Source: Mycolicibacterium duvalii
GTDB lineage: Bacteria > Actinomycetota > Actinomycetes > Mycobacteriales > Mycobacteriaceae
Length of the DNA: 64,000 bases
NCBI RefSeq assembly: GCF_010726645.1
Contig: NZ_AP022563.1
Coordinates: 930,001-994,000, forward strand
Reading direction: 5' to 3'
Positions 9,587 through 23,321 of this stretch are shown in pieces; position 1 is the first letter of the stretch; each line of letters begins with the position of its first letter. Below the pieces are notes generated by a model. The model ran no database searches. It was not told the origin of the DNA and saw only the letters and a list, made by a program, of their open reading frames with translations. Made by a program: the position numbers and the translations under genes.

Positions 9587-10684
9587 GTGACTGACAACCT
9601 GTTGGCCGGCCCCCTGGAACAGCGTCACCGCGAGCTCGGCGCGAGCTTCGCCGAGTTCGGCGGCTGGTTGATGCCCGTGTCCTACGCGGGCACCGTGGCC
9701 GAGCACACCGCCACCCGCACCACCGTCGGGCTGTTCGACGTCAGCCACCTGGGCAAGGCGCTGGTGAAGGGGCCCAACGCCGCCGAGTTCGTCAACTCCG
9801 CGTTCACCAACGACCTGCGTCGCATCGGTCCGGGCAAGGCGCAGTACACGCTGTGCTGCACCGAGTCGGGCGGGGTGATCGACGACCTGATCGCCTACTA
9901 CGTCTCCGACGACGAGATCTTCCTGGTGCCCAACGCCGCCAACACCGCGGCCGTCGTCGCGGCTCTCCAGCAGCACGCACCCGCGGACATCACCGTCACC
10001 GACGAGCACCGCTCGCGTGCGGTGCTGGCGGTGCAGGGACCGCGCTCCACCGATGTCGTGGGCGGGTTGGGGTTGCCCACCGAGATGGATTACATGGGCT
10101 ATGCCGACGCGACGTTCGACGGCGTCGACGTACGGGTGTGTCGCACCGGCTACACCGGCGAGCACGGCTATGAGCTGCTGCCGTCCTGGGACGACGCCGC
10201 CGTGGTGTTCGACGCGCTGGTCGAGCGTGTCACCGCGGCCGACGGCCAACTCGCCGGGCTCGGGGCCCGCGACACCCTGCGCACCGAGATGGGGTATCCG
10301 TTGCACGGGCACGAGCTGTCGCGCGACATCTCGCCGCTGCAGGCCCGCTGCGGCTGGGCCGTCGGCTGGAAGAAGGACGCCTTCTGGGGCCGTGACGCGC
10401 TGCTGGCGGAGAAGGAGGCCGGAGCACGCCGCACCCTGCGCGGGCTGCGGGCGGTGGGGCGAGGGGTGCTGCGCGCCGGGCTCGACGTCGTCGACGGAGA
10501 CCGCACCATCGGGACCACGACCTCCGGAACCTTCTCGCCGACACTGAAAGTCGGGATCGCGCTGGCGTTGATCGACACCGGTGCCGACATCGCCGACGGT
10601 GCCCGGGTGGCCGTGGACGTGCGCGGTCGCCTGGTCGAATGCGATGTGGTCAAGCCGCCGTTCGTCGACACCAGGACTCGCTGA
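9587..10684 (+). CDS. gcvT: Glycine cleavage system T protein (aminomethyltransferase)
   Basis: Tetrahydrofolate-dependent enzyme that releases ammonia from the aminomethyl-lipoyl H protein and forms 5,10-methylene-THF. The 365-aa product shows the GcvT folate-binding fold: [17 protein letters not shown] near the N-terminus, [10 protein letters not shown], the central [13 protein letters not shown] and a C-terminal beta-barrel. It needs a lipoylated partner, which links it to the nearby lipAB genes, but GcvH and GcvP are not in this window. The GTG start fits the leaderless -10 at 9573. Confidence 0.95.
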   Translation: MTDNLLAGPLEQRHRELGASFAEFGGWLMPVSYAGTVAEHTATRTTVGLFDVSHLGKALVKGPNAAEFVNSAFTNDLRRIGPGKAQYTLCCTESGGVIDDLIAYYVSDDEIFLVPNAANTAAVVAALQQHAPADITVTDEHRSRAVLAVQGPRSTDVVGGLGLPTEMDYMGYADATFDGVDVRVCRTGYTGEHGYELLPSWDDAAVVFDALVERVTAADGQLAGLGARDTLRTEMGYPLHGHELSRDISPLQARCGWAVGWKKDAFWGRDALLAEKEAGARRTLRGLRAVGRGVLRAGLDVVDGDRTIGTTTSGTFSPTLKVGIALALIDTGADIADGARVAVDVRGRLVECDVVKPPFVDTRTR

Positions 10685-10725
10685 GCGCTCCGATCGGGGG
10701 CCGAAATTCGCTGGCCCCGCGGTTA

Positions 10726-10731
10726 TACAAT
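10726..10731 (+). promoter_or_regulatory. -10 element, leaderless-type promoter of ilvE
   Basis: TACAAT, a near-consensus -10, ends 7 nt before the ATG at 10739. The ilvE mRNA should start at or next to its initiation codon. Confidence 0.6.
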
Positions 10732-10738
10732 CGCCCAC

Positions 10739-11854
10739 ATGACTGAAGCCCTCGAGTTCACCGTCGATCGCAACGCGAACCCGGCGACTGACGAGGCGCG
10801 TGCCGAGATCCTGGCCAATCCCGGGTTCGGCAAGTTCCACACCGACCACATGGTGTCGATCGACTACGTCGAGGGAAGAGGCTGGCACAACGCCCGGGTG
10901 ATCCCGTACGGCCCCATCGAACTCGACCCGTCGGCGATCGTGCTGCACTACGCGCAGGAGGTGTTCGAGGGGCTGAAGGCCTATCGCTGGGCGGACGGTT
11001 CGATCGTGTCGTTCCGTCCGGAGGCCAACGCCGCCCGGCTGCAGGCCTCGTCACGGCGCATCGCCATTCCCGAACTGCCGCAAGACCTGTTCATCGAATC
11101 GCTGCGTCAGCTGATCGCCGTCGATGAGCGCTGGGTGCCGCCCGCCGGTGGGGAGGAGTCGCTGTACCTGCGCCCGTTCGTCTTCGCCACCGAACCGGGG
11201 CTGGGGGTGCGTCCCGCCCTGGAGTACCGCTACCTGGTGATCGGATCCCCGGCCGGCGCCTACTTCCCGCGCGGCATCAAGCCGGTCAGCGTGTGGCTCT
11301 CGCATGAGTACGTGCGTGCCTCCCCGGGTGGCACAGGCGCCGCCAAGTTCGGCGGCAACTACGCCGCCTCGCTGCAGGCGCAGGCCCAGGCCGCCGAGCA
11401 CGGCTGCGACCAGGTGGTGTGGCTGGATGCCCTCGAGCGCCGCTACGTCGAGGAGATGGGCGGCATGAACCTGTTCTTCGTGTTCGGCAGTGGCGGCACC
11501 GCCCGGCTGGTCACCCCCGAGCTGTCCGGGTCACTGCTTCCCGGGATCACGCGAGATTCGTTGCTGCAGTTGGCTACCGACGCAGGGTTCACCGTCGAGG
11601 AACGCAAGATCGACGTGGACGAGTGGCAGAAGAAGGCCGCCGCGGGGGAGATCACCGAGGTGTTCGCATGCGGGACCGCCGCGGTCATCACTCCGGTGTC
11701 GCTCGTGAAGTACGGCTCCGGAGAGTCGGCCGGCGAGTTCACCATCGCCGACGGCGAGCCCGGCGAGATCACCATGGCGCTGCGTGACACGCTGACCGGC
11801 ATCCAGCGCGGGACCTTCGCCGACACCCACGGCTGGATGTGCAAGCTCAGCTGA
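10739..11854 (+). CDS. ilvE: Branched-chain amino acid aminotransferase
   Basis: PLP-dependent class IV aminotransferase, the last step of leucine, isoleucine and valine synthesis; in mycobacteria it also acts in methionine recycling. The 371-aa product has the substrate-site segment [27 protein letters not shown], the PLP lysine in [14 protein letters not shown], and the phosphate-binding [11 protein letters not shown]. The ATG is fixed by the leaderless -10 seven nt upstream. Its last 8 nt overlap the end of cobS on the other strand. Confidence 0.97.
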   Translation: MTEALEFTVDRNANPATDEARAEILANPGFGKFHTDHMVSIDYVEGRGWHNARVIPYGPIELDPSAIVLHYAQEVFEGLKAYRWADGSIVSFRPEANAARLQASSRRIAIPELPQDLFIESLRQLIAVDERWVPPAGGEESLYLRPFVFATEPGLGVRPALEYRYLVIGSPAGAYFPRGIKPVSVWLSHEYVRASPGGTGAAKFGGNYAASLQAQAQAAEHGCDQVVWLDALERRYVEEMGGMNLFFVFGSGGTARLVTPELSGSLLPGITRDSLLQLATDAGFTVEERKIDVDEWQKKAAAGEITEVFACGTAAVITPVSLVKYGSGESAGEFTIADGEPGEITMALRDTLTGIQRGTFADTHGWMCKLS

Positions 11855-12578
11855 TCGCCAGACCGAGGGCGGCCACCGTGGTCGTCACCTCGACAGCGGC
11901 GCCCAGCACGTCGCCGGTGATGCCGCCGAACCGGCGCACGCAGTGCGCCACCAGCGCAATACTGGACGCCATCGCGACCACAACGACCAGCGGGCCCTGC
12001 CACCACCGGTCCGTGGCGCAGGCCGCCAGCCCGGCGATCAGCGCAACCCACGCGCCGACCACCCACCACGGCTGTGTGCCCGCGGCCATGCGGCCCAGCG
12101 AACTGCCCGGCGCCGCCGGAACCGAGCGCCGGCACGCCGCGACCGCGGCCACTCGACCGGCCGCGACCGCCACCAGCACGGCTACCGCGCCGGCCTGGGC
12201 GAACGCCAGGCTCTGCACCAGGATCACCGAGCTCACCGCCGCCACCGCGAACGGGCCGGCGGCGCCGTCGCGCATCACCGCCAAGGCTCGTTCGGGACTG
12301 CCGTAGCAGCCGAGGGCGTCGGTGGTGTCGGCCAGGCCGTCGAGGTGCAGGCCGCGCGTCGCCAACGCCAGCGTCGCCACGACCAGCGCGCCGCTCAGCG
12401 CGCCGCCGGCGCCGAACGCCATCCCGCCCAGCCACCACACCCCCGCGGCCACCGCTCCCAGCGCCAATCCCGCCACCGGCAGCGCCGTCAGCACGCCACG
12501 ACCGACGTATGCGGTCACCGTCGACGGAGTGGGCAGGACGGTGGCGAACGCGAATGCGCCGACGACAGAGCGGATCAC
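11847..12578 (-). CDS. cobS: Adenosylcobinamide-GDP ribazoletransferase (cobalamin synthase)
   Basis: Integral membrane enzyme that joins alpha-ribazole (phosphate) to adenosylcobinamide-GDP in the last stage of vitamin B12 assembly. The 243-aa product has about six hydrophobic segments and the family signature [31 protein letters not shown]. The GTG at 12578 lies 2 nt after the cobT stop, so the two are an operon. The frame continues upstream inside cobT but that part is not CobS-like. Confidence 0.93.
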   Translation of the reverse strand: MIRSVVGAFAFATVLPTPSTVTAYVGRGVLTALPVAGLALGAVAAGVWWLGGMAFGAGGALSGALVVATLALATRGLHLDGLADTTDALGCYGSPERALAVMRDGAAGPFAVAAVSSVILVQSLAFAQAGAVAVLVAVAAGRVAAVAACRRSVPAAPGSSLGRMAAGTQPWWVVGAWVALIAGLAACATDRWWQGPLVVVVAMASSIALVAHCVRRFGGITGDVLGAAVEVTTTVAALGLAIS

Positions 12579-12580
12579 GG

Positions 12581-13636
12581 TCAGCCCCCGCTGATCCCGG
12601 CTTCCTCGAAGGTCGCCATGGACGCCAGCGTGGCGACCGCGGCACGCAGCACCGGCAGCGCGACCAGCGCCCCCGAGCCTTCGCCGAGATGCATGTCCAG
12701 TTCCACGATCGGCTGGAGACCGAGATGCTGCAGCGCCACCGCATGGGCGGGCTCGGTCGAACGGTGACCGGCCTGCCACCACTGCTTGGCGCCGGGCGCC
12801 AGGCCCTCGGCGGCCAGCGCCGCGGCGGTCACCACCATCCCGTCGAGCAGCAGCGGGGTTCTGCGCACCGCGGCCTGGGCGCAGAACCCGGCCATCGCGG
12901 CCAGGTCCGCACCTCCGCAGATCCGCAGCAGTGCAACAGAATCGGCGGACAGGCCGCGGGTCCGGTACAGCGCGTCGCGGACCGCGGCGGTCTTGCGCGC
13001 CCAGCCGGCGTCGTCGATGCCGGTGCCCCGACCGACCACGGCGACCGGTTCGGTGTCGGTCAGCGCGGCGATCAGCGTGGTGGCCGGGGTGGTGTTACCG
13101 ATGCCCATGTCCCCGGCGATCAACAGGTCGGCGCCGGCGTCGACCTCTTCGTCGGCGATCCGTCGCCCTGCCTCGATGGCCTCGACGACTTCGTCCGGAC
13201 TCAGCGCGTCTTCGACGGCGATGTTGCCGCTCGAGCGACGGATGCGGTGCGCCCCGATCGCCGGCGACAGCGGCTGCGCGGTGTCCACGGCGATGTCGGC
13301 GATGCGCACCGTGGCGTCGGCGACGGTCGCCAGCACGTTCACCGCCGCGCCGCCCCCGTCGATGTTGGTCACCATCGCCGCGGTCACCGCGGACGGATAC
13401 GCCGACACCCCGGCCGTGGCCACCCCATGGTCACCGGCGAAGACGACTACCCGGGCGCGCTCGAATTGTCTGGGCGGACAGAGGCCTTGGCATGCCGCCA
13501 CCCAGACCGAGAGCTCTTCGAGCCGACCCAGAGCACCGCGCGGCTTGGTCAGCCGGTCCTGCCGGTCTCGAGCGGCGGCGGACGTCTGCGGATCTGGTGC
13601 GGCGAGAGCAGGAAAATAGGACACCGGCGCCGTCAC
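12581..13636 (-). CDS. cobT: Nicotinate-nucleotide:dimethylbenzimidazole phosphoribosyltransferase
   Basis: Makes alpha-ribazole-5-phosphate, the lower-ligand precursor of cobalamin that CobS uses. The 351-aa product shows the CobT landmarks [28 protein letters not shown] and a C-terminal [13 protein letters not shown] with the likely catalytic glutamate. The GTG at 13636 overlaps the stop of the upstream DUF3043 gene (GTGA); an upstream extension of about 31 residues in the same frame is Arg-rich and overlaps the DUF3043 gene, so I reject it. Confidence 0.95.
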   Translation of the reverse strand: MTAPVSYFPALAAPDPQTSAAARDRQDRLTKPRGALGRLEELSVWVAACQGLCPPRQFERARVVVFAGDHGVATAGVSAYPSAVTAAMVTNIDGGGAAVNVLATVADATVRIADIAVDTAQPLSPAIGAHRIRRSSGNIAVEDALSPDEVVEAIEAGRRIADEEVDAGADLLIAGDMGIGNTTPATTLIAALTDTEPVAVVGRGTGIDDAGWARKTAAVRDALYRTRGLSADSVALLRICGGADLAAMAGFCAQAAVRRTPLLLDGMVVTAAALAAEGLAPGAKQWWQAGHRSTEPAHAVALQHLGLQPIVELDMHLGEGSGALVALPVLRAAVATLASMATFEEAGISGG

Positions 13637-14322
13637 GCGACGTGGGCGCCGCGCTCGACGAGCGGGCGCGGGGCGCGCATCCGGCGCAGCTGAGAGGCCC
13701 GGCTGGCGGCGTAGAACCCGAGCTTCCACCCGGTCTCGGTGTTGTCCGGGAACTTCTCGTCGACTAGGCGGTTGACCTTGCGGCCGAGCACGAACCCGTC
13801 GATGACCATGATCAGCACCAGCACCAGCATCGCCGGCGACAGCAGCTGCTGCACCTGCACCGACGGCACCGCCAGCATGACGAATATCAAGAACAGCGCT
13901 GAGGGCATGAACAAGCCGAGCAGATTGCGGCGCGCGTCGACCACGTCGCGGACATAGCGCCGCACCGGCCCCTTGTCCCGGGGGAGCAGGTAGGCCTCCT
14001 CGCCGGCCATCATCCGGTCGCGGCGCTCGCTCATCACCGCGCGGCGCTCCTCGCGCTGGACCTTCTTCTCCTCGCGCGACAACTTGGGACCGCGCATCTC
14101 CTTGCGGCGCTTGCGCGCCTCGGCGGTGGTCATCGGGGCGGGCGCGACCGGACGCCGGGTGCGCGCGGCTTCGTTGCGCTTCGGCGTCGGACGGCCCTTG
14201 GGGGCGGTGGTGGTCCGCCCGGAGCGGGAGGTCTGCGTCGGCTGCGCGTTGTCGTCGGCGCCGGAGGACGCGTCGTCCCCGGGGTCGCCGGCGTCGTCGT
14301 TCTTGCGGCCCAGGAGTTTCAC
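13633..14322 (-). CDS. DUF3043 membrane protein (Rv2206-like)
   Basis: A 229-aa protein starting [10 protein letters not shown] (GTG at 14322). The first 100 residues are disordered and strongly charged. A conserved block follows ([19 protein letters not shown]), then two membrane segments (about 137-155 and 162-178) and a basic C-terminus. DUF3043 proteins are common in actinobacteria and uncharacterised. It is the first gene of a coupled set with cobT and cobS, but nothing shows a role in B12 synthesis. Confidence 0.85.
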   Translation of the reverse strand: MKLLGRKNDDAGDPGDDASSGADDNAQPTQTSRSGRTTTAPKGRPTPKRNEAARTRRPVAPAPMTTAEARKRRKEMRGPKLSREEKKVQREERRAVMSERRDRMMAGEEAYLLPRDKGPVRRYVRDVVDARRNLLGLFMPSALFLIFVMLAVPSVQVQQLLSPAMLVLVLIMVIDGFVLGRKVNRLVDEKFPDNTETGWKLGFYAASRASQLRRMRAPRPLVERGAHVA

Positions 14323-14404
14323 GCCTGCCAGATTACTGTCCGCCACCATCGTGCTGAACCCCGCCCGGCGCGCAGGCGTCGGCATGCAGCGGCTGTGATC
14401 AGGT

Positions 14405-14410
14405 CATAGT
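14405..14410 (+). promoter_or_regulatory. -10 element, leaderless-type promoter of glycerate kinase
   Basis: CATAGT lies 8 nt before the ATG at 14419, with no ribosome-binding site visible. Confidence 0.5.
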
Positions 14411-14418
14411 CTGCCCAG

Positions 14419-15483
14419 ATGAGCCGCTCTGTGCTGATCGCGCCGGACTCCTTCGGCGACAGCCTGACGGCGGTCGCCGCGGCGCGTGCCATTGCCCGCG
14501 GCTGGGCGACGGCCCGACCCGATGACCGGCTCATCCTGGCGCCGCAGTCCGACGGCGGTCCCGGCTTCGTCGACGTTCTGGCCGGCCGGCTCGGCACGGT
14601 GCGCACCGCTACGGTCAGCGGCCCGCTCGAGCGCGAGGTGACCGCGCAGTGGGTGCTCGAGGACACCGGACCTGCGATCACGGCCTACCTCGAGAGCGCG
14701 CAGGCCTGTGGCCTGGCGCTGCTGGACGGACCCCCCACGGTGCGCACTGCGCTGGATGCGCACAGCAGGGCAGTCGGTCAGTTGATCGCCGAGGCGCTCG
14801 CCGCCGGCGCCGACCGGATCGTCGTCGGGCTCGGCGGCAGCTGCTGCACAGACGGCGGGCGGGGCATGATCGAGGCGCTCGGCGGCCTGGCCGCGGCCCG
14901 CGAACGGATGGCCGGAGTCGAGCTGATCGCGGCCAGTGATGTGGAACACCCTCTGCTCGGGCCGATGGGCGCCGCGGCGGTGTTCGGGCCGCAGAAGGGC
15001 GCCGACCCGGACACGGTGGCCATCCTGGAGCAGCGACTGACCCGCTGGGCGGCCGATCTGGACGCCGCGGCCGGCCGGCCGATCAGTGTGCAGCCGGGCG
15101 CCGGCGCGGCCGGTGGGCTGGGCGCGGCGCTGCTCGCCCTCGGTGCGCGCCGGGAGTCGGGCGCGGCGGTGATCGCCGCCCACACCGGGCTCGCCGGTGA
15201 GATCGCGTCCGCCGACGTCGTGGTCACCGGCGAGGGCAGGTTCGACGACCAGTCCCTGCACGGCAAGGTCGTCAGCGCGCTCGCCGCGGCGGCGCGGGCC
15301 CGGAATCTGCCGGTCATCGTGCTCGCCGGGCAGGTGACCCTGGATGCAGCCGCCGCGCGCGCGGCCGGCGTCACCGCCGCCTACTCACTGACCGAGCACG
15401 CCGGCTCGGTCCGGCGCGCGATCGACGAGGCGGCCGAGCAGCTCTGCGCGCTGGCCGCACAGGTGGCCACCGGCTGGACATAG
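14419..15483 (+). CDS. Glycerate kinase, GlxK/GarK family
   Basis: Phosphorylates D-glycerate with ATP (to 2- or 3-phosphoglycerate), feeding glycerate from serine or glyoxylate metabolism into glycolysis. The 354-aa product matches the type I glycerate kinase fold: [11 protein letters not shown] at the N-terminus, [27 protein letters not shown] and [16 protein letters not shown]. The APDSF(G/K) motif is slightly changed from the usual APDSFKGS. Rv2205c-like. It lies upstream of erpA on the same strand with a 91-nt gap. Confidence 0.92.
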   Translation: MSRSVLIAPDSFGDSLTAVAAARAIARGWATARPDDRLILAPQSDGGPGFVDVLAGRLGTVRTATVSGPLEREVTAQWVLEDTGPAITAYLESAQACGLALLDGPPTVRTALDAHSRAVGQLIAEALAAGADRIVVGLGGSCCTDGGRGMIEALGGLAAARERMAGVELIAASDVEHPLLGPMGAAAVFGPQKGADPDTVAILEQRLTRWAADLDAAAGRPISVQPGAGAAGGLGAALLALGARRESGAAVIAAHTGLAGEIASADVVVTGEGRFDDQSLHGKVVSALAAAARARNLPVIVLAGQVTLDAAAARAAGVTAAYSLTEHAGSVRRAIDEAAEQLCALAAQVATGWT

Positions 15484-15574
15484 ATGGGGAATAGCGCCGC
15501 AAGCGGGTACGGTTGACCATGTGGAGCCACGGGTAGGAGGGGCTTCACCCACGTACATCCACACAGGAGATTCG

Positions 15575-15934
15575 ATGACTGTTCAGGACGAGTCGGCAGT
15601 GCAGGCACAACACGGCGTGATCCTGACGGACGCCGCGGCCGCCAAGGCGAAAGCGCTGCTCGATCAGGAAGGCCGCGACGACCTCGCGCTGCGCATCGCC
15701 GTCCAGCCCGGCGGCTGCGCCGGTCTGCGTTACAACCTTTTCTTCGACGACCGCACCCTCGACGGGGACCTCACGGTCGACTTCCACGGCGTCGAACTGA
15801 CCGTCGACCGGATGAGCGCCCCGTACGTGCAGGGCGCCACCATCGACTTCGTCGACACGATCGAGAAGCAGGGTTTCACCATCGACAACCCCAACGCCAC
15901 CGGCTCGTGCGCCTGCGGCGACTCGTTCAACTGA
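15575..15934 (+). CDS. erpA: A-type iron-sulfur cluster carrier (HesB/IscA/ErpA)
   Basis: Delivers Fe-S clusters to apo-proteins. The 119-aa product has the three conserved cysteines of A-type carriers: one in PGGCAGLRYNL and two in the C-terminal GSCACGDSF. The ATG at 15575 has CAGGAGA 4-5 nt upstream; a longer in-frame start at 15521 would add 18 residues not seen in the family. The nearby LipA and Rieske QcrA are plausible clients, but that is inference from position. Confidence 0.93.
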   Translation: MTVQDESAVQAQHGVILTDAAAAKAKALLDQEGRDDLALRIAVQPGGCAGLRYNLFFDDRTLDGDLTVDFHGVELTVDRMSAPYVQGATIDFVDTIEKQGFTIDNPNATGSCACGDSFN

Positions 15935-15958
15935 CGATGAGCAACCCGTGACGGCCGG

Positions 15959-19744
<3,786 letters not shown>

Positions 19745-19750
19745 CGCGCC

Positions 19751-19756
19751 AGTATG
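19751..19756 (-). promoter_or_regulatory. -10 element, leaderless-type promoter of asnB
   Basis: On the minus strand CATACT lies 6 nt before the GTG at 19744, supporting that start. Confidence 0.45.
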
Positions 19757-19902
19757 GCTGATCGGCCGGGCGCGTCCGGCGCCGCACGGCGGCAGAGGCA
19801 CGGTCGCTTGGGTTCGCTGGAAGCGGGTGGTCTACGCTGCGTAGTATTCAGTGCAGCCGTCGACCGCACGGCGGTCCAACGAACTCGGTAGGAGGCGCCA
19901 AC

Positions 19903-20937
19903 GTGTCCGCTCGCGGCCTTAAGTTGGTGGCATTGTCCCTGCTCCTGGGAGGGACGGCGGTCCTGCTCAGCGGCTGCAGTTGGTCGGAGGTTCTCGGCCT
20001 TGGGTGGCCCAAGGGCATCACGCCGGAAGCCCACCTGAACCGGGAGCTCTGGATCGGCTCGCTGATCGCCGCGCTCGTCGTCGGCGCCATCGTCTACATT
20101 CTGCTGTTCTGGACCAGCCTGTTCCACCGTAAGAAGAAGGGCGACACCGAGTTGCCCCGGCAGTTCGGCTACAACATGCCGCTGGAGCTGGCGCTGACGG
20201 TGACACCCTTCCTGATCATCTCGGTGTTGTTCTACTTCACCGTGGTGGTGCAGGAGCGGATGCTGAACAAGGAGCCCAATCCCGAGGTCGTCATCGATGT
20301 CACCGCGTTCCAGTGGAACTGGAAGTTCGGTTACCAGTCGGTGAACTTCGCCGACGGCACACTGAGCTACGACGGCGCTGACAACGAGCGCAAGCAGGCC
20401 GTGTTGTCCAAGCCGGAGGGCACCGACAGTCACGGCGAAGAGCGGGTCGGCGCGATCGCCGGTCTGAACCCCGAAGACCGCAGCTACCTCAACTACAACG
20501 AGGTCGAGACGCTCGGTTCGTCGAACGAGATCCCGGTGCTGGTGCTGCCCTCCGGCAAGCGGATCGAGTTCCAGATCGCCTCGGCCGACGTGATCCACTC
20601 GTTCTGGGTGCCGGAGTTCCTGTTCAAGCGCGACGTCAACCCGAACCCCGAGCAGAACAACTCGGACAACGTGTTCCAGATCAGTGAGATCACCGAGACC
20701 GGTGCGTTCGTCGGCCGCTGCGCTGAGATGTGCGGCACCTACCACTCGATGATGAACTTCGAGGTCCGGGTCGTCGAGCCCAACGACTTCAAGGCTTATC
20801 TCGATCAGCGCCGCGCCGGACGGTCCAACGCCGAGGCGCTGGAGGCCATCAACCAGTCTCCGGTCGCGGTGACCACCCGGCCGTTCGACACGCGGCGCGG
20901 TGAAGGTGCCCCCGAGGTTCAGCAGGCGAGCAGGTAG
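19903..20937 (+). CDS. ctaC: Cytochrome c oxidase subunit II (CtaC)
   Basis: Carries the CuA centre that accepts electrons from the di-haem cytochrome QcrC in the bcc-aa3 supercomplex. The 344-aa lipoprotein precursor has a lipobox ending at Cys25 (LLSGC), two membrane helices (about 46-71 and 94-116) and a periplasmic cupredoxin domain. The CuA ligands are the His of VIHSFW and the [12 protein letters not shown] cluster. An inserted loop of about 50 residues after the QWNWKFGYQ motif is typical of actinobacteria. GTG start with GGTAGGAGG upstream; ctaF follows after 8 nt. Confidence 0.97.
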   Translation: MSARGLKLVALSLLLGGTAVLLSGCSWSEVLGLGWPKGITPEAHLNRELWIGSLIAALVVGAIVYILLFWTSLFHRKKKGDTELPRQFGYNMPLELALTVTPFLIISVLFYFTVVVQERMLNKEPNPEVVIDVTAFQWNWKFGYQSVNFADGTLSYDGADNERKQAVLSKPEGTDSHGEERVGAIAGLNPEDRSYLNYNEVETLGSSNEIPVLVLPSGKRIEFQIASADVIHSFWVPEFLFKRDVNPNPEQNNSDNVFQISEITETGAFVGRCAEMCGTYHSMMNFEVRVVEPNDFKAYLDQRRAGRSNAEALEAINQSPVAVTTRPFDTRRGEGAPEVQQASR

Positions 20938-20945
20938 GACGGCAG

Positions 20946-21365
20946 ATGCATATCGAAGCCAGGTTGTTCGAGTTCCTGACGGCGTTCTTCGCGCTGTCCG
21001 CCATCGTCTACGGCGGTCTGACGGCGGTTTTCGCCAATGGTGGCGTGGAGTGGGCGGGCACCACCGCGCTGGTGCTGACGACCGGTCTGACGCTGATCAC
21101 CGGGACGTTCTTCCGCTTCGTGGCGCGTCGTCTCGACACCCGTCCCGAGGACTATGAGGACGCCGAGATCGCCGACGGCGCCGGGGAACTGGGCTTCTTC
21201 CCGCCGCACAGCTGGTGGCCGATCCTGATCTCCTTGTCCGCGTCGGCCACCGCGGTGGGCATGGCGTTCTGGCTGCCCTGGCTGATCATCGCCGGTGTGT
21301 GCTTCGTGCTGGCCTCGGTGGCCGGGCTGGTCTTCGAGTACCACATCGGACCCGAGAAGCACTGA
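20946..21365 (+). CDS. ctaF: Cytochrome c oxidase subunit IV, actinobacterial type (CtaF)
   Basis: A 139-aa protein with four membrane helices (about 8-28, 34-56, 83-101 and 104-126) that stabilises the aa3 oxidase. The sequence [23 protein letters not shown] and the [10 protein letters not shown] segment are characteristic of the actinobacterial subunit. Eight nt separate it from ctaC, so they are cotranscribed. Confidence 0.94.
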   Translation: MHIEARLFEFLTAFFALSAIVYGGLTAVFANGGVEWAGTTALVLTTGLTLITGTFFRFVARRLDTRPEDYEDAEIADGAGELGFFPPHSWWPILISLSASATAVGMAFWLPWLIIAGVCFVLASVAGLVFEYHIGPEKH

Positions 21366-21539
21366 GTCTCGGCGTGGCTGTCCGCGTCGCCGGCAAGGTC
21401 ACAATCAGGGCATGAGTTGGCCCGCGACATGCGCGCAGCGTCTCGGTCTCGTCCTCCCGTTGGGTAGTGTTGCCGGGGCACCGTGGGCCGTTGACGGCAC
21501 CACCGGAGCCGGACAGCCAGGCGAGAAGGACATGCGTAG

Positions 21540-22403
21540 ATGAGCGGGCCGAATCCCCCGGGACGGGACTCAGGCGGCGCGGATCTCCCAGGTGAGGAGC
21601 CGGGTCAGCCCTCTTCGAGCGATCCCACGGCAGACGCCGGCGCGGGCGGGGCCGAGGAGTATCCGCGGGCGTACTCGGCGCCCGAGTCCGAGCAGTTCGT
21701 CAGCGCACCGTACGTGGCCGCCGACCCTGGACTCTACGACTACGACAGCTATGACTCGGCGGCTGAGACCGGGGAACCGCAGGAACCACCGCGCTGGCCC
21801 TGGGTGGTCGGCGTGATGGCGATCGTGGCTGCGGTGGCCCTGGTCGTGTCGGTGTCGGTTTTGGTGACTCGCACCGAGACCGACAACCTGGCCACGCCGG
21901 AGCCGACCACCACGTCGCTGCCACCGGTGCAGGACGAGTTCACCACGACGACACCGCCCCCGCCGCCTCCGCCGCCCCCGACGACCGAAGCCCCGCCACC
22001 GCCACCGCCGCCGGAGACGGTCACCGTCACCGAACCTCCTCCGCCGCCGCCTCCGGCCACCGCGGAAGAACCGCCGCCCCCGCCCGCGACGAGTGAGCCG
22101 CCCCCGCCCCCGCCCACCACGACGCGCGCCGCCCCACGTCAGGTGACGTACTCGGTGACCGGAACCAAAGCCCCCGGTGACATCATCACCGTCACCTACA
22201 TCGACGCGTCGGGGCGCAGCAGGACCCAACGCAACGTCTACATCCCGTGGTCACTGACCGTGACGCCGATCTCGCAGTCCGAGGTCGGTTCGGTGCAGGC
22301 CTCCAGTCTCTTCCTGGTGAGCAAATTGAACTGCTCGATCACCACGAGCGACGGCCAGGTGCTGTCCTCGAACACCAACAACGCCGCCCAGACGAGCTGC
22401 TAG
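21540..22403 (+). CDS. mmpS3: MmpS-family membrane protein (MmpS3)
   Basis: A 287-aa protein with an acidic disordered N-terminus (1-80), one membrane helix (about 89-110), a long Pro/Thr linker (120-200) and a C-terminal beta-sandwich MmpS domain with two cysteines (LNCSI and the terminal Cys). MmpS proteins usually work with MmpL transporters, but no mmpL is next to this one. Its lasting place behind ctaC-ctaF suggests an envelope role tied to respiration or growth. ATG with GAGAAGG about 10 nt upstream. Confidence 0.9.
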   Translation: MSGPNPPGRDSGGADLPGEEPGQPSSSDPTADAGAGGAEEYPRAYSAPESEQFVSAPYVAADPGLYDYDSYDSAAETGEPQEPPRWPWVVGVMAIVAAVALVVSVSVLVTRTETDNLATPEPTTTSLPPVQDEFTTTTPPPPPPPPPTTEAPPPPPPPETVTVTEPPPPPPPATAEEPPPPPATSEPPPPPPTTTRAAPRQVTYSVTGTKAPGDIITVTYIDASGRSRTQRNVYIPWSLTVTPISQSEVGSVQASSLFLVSKLNCSITTSDGQVLSSNTNNAAQTSC

Positions 22404-22416
22404 CGAGCCACTGCCG

Positions 22417-23082
22417 ATGACAGATTTGACGAGGTCCGCCCACGGGTCGCGGCCCACCTTCGACCCGTTCGCCCTCGAGCGCAACGACCGGCTGCTGCTG
22501 GCCGGCTGCGCGGTGGCGTGGCTGGCCGCGCTGGGCGCCGGCGTGGCCGCGATCGTCGCGCTGATCGACCTCGGACGCTCCCACGCCGACTCCAGCGGCG
22601 GCTCGGGCACCCCCTGGGTCCTGTATGTGGTCATCGCCGTGTCGGCGGCGGTGATCATCGCCGCGGTGCCGCTGCTGCTGCGGGCGCGCCGCGCCGGCGA
22701 GCATGATCCGCGTCCGGAGGCGCCGCAACCGGTTGCCGAACCGGTCAGCGGGCCTGCGCAGGGAGCCGATGCGGCTACCGAGAAGCTGCGCGTCGCCCCA
22801 GCCGCCGCCGCGCCGGCGAGGGAACCGGTCGCGTCGCGGGAGCCGGCGGCTGACCGAGCTGCGTCACCGTTGATCGATCAGGTCTGGTTCCGGTGTGCCA
22901 CCTCGCTGGTCGGCGTGATGGGTATCGCCGTTCTGCTGGTCGGGGTGTCGACGTATCTGATGGCGGTCGGCAACGACGCGGTGGCGTGGGTGCTGTACGG
23001 CTTCGCCGGTGTTGTCACCGTCGCGATGGCGGCCATTCCGTGGTACTTCCTGCGCGAGCTCGGCACCGCCCTCGATTCCTGA
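22417..23082 (+). CDS. DUF2561 membrane protein (Rv2197c-like)
   Basis: A 221-aa protein with four predicted helices in two pairs: about 25-48 and 66-88, then after an Ala/Pro/Glu-rich cytosolic loop about 155-176 and 184-208. It starts 13 nt after mmpS3 and ends the ctaC operon, before a strong hairpin. The family is actinobacterial and uncharacterised. A respiratory-supercomplex assembly role is possible from position only. Confidence 0.85.
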   Translation: MTDLTRSAHGSRPTFDPFALERNDRLLLAGCAVAWLAALGAGVAAIVALIDLGRSHADSSGGSGTPWVLYVVIAVSAAVIIAAVPLLLRARRAGEHDPRPEAPQPVAEPVSGPAQGADAATEKLRVAPAAAAPAREPVASREPAADRAASPLIDQVWFRCATSLVGVMGIAVLLVGVSTYLMAVGNDAVAWVLYGFAGVVTVAMAAIPWYFLRELGTALDS

Positions 23083-23257
23083 TATCCCTACTTCTGGCCC
23101 CGCTCGGCGCGCCGGGTGTGCGCTGGTGGCGGTGGGTCGGCTGGTTTTCCGCCCGGTGTGCAAGTTCGGCGACGCGCCCGCCCCGGCCGCACGCTCGCGA
23201 CAGGGCGATCTCGCGCGACGGACTCGTCGTTGATGGGGGAGGGGAGACCCCGCCGAA

Positions 23258-23299
23258 AAGCTGATCCGCCCCGGCCTGGCGGCCGAGACGGATCAGCTT
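23258..23299. terminator. Bidirectional terminator between DUF2561 gene and qcrB
   Basis: An 11-bp perfect stem, aagctgatccg (23258-23268) with cggatcagctt (23289-23299), encloses a GC-rich inner region. It sits in the 239-nt gap between convergent genes. Nothing else is seen in that gap. Confidence 0.8.
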
Positions 23300-23321
23300 G
23301 TCGGGTCTTGCAATCCGGGCG

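Noticed and set aside
21412..21543. 43-codon frame between ctaF and mmpS3
   Set aside because: It overlaps the mmpS3 start, has no ribosome-binding site and resembles no known peptide.
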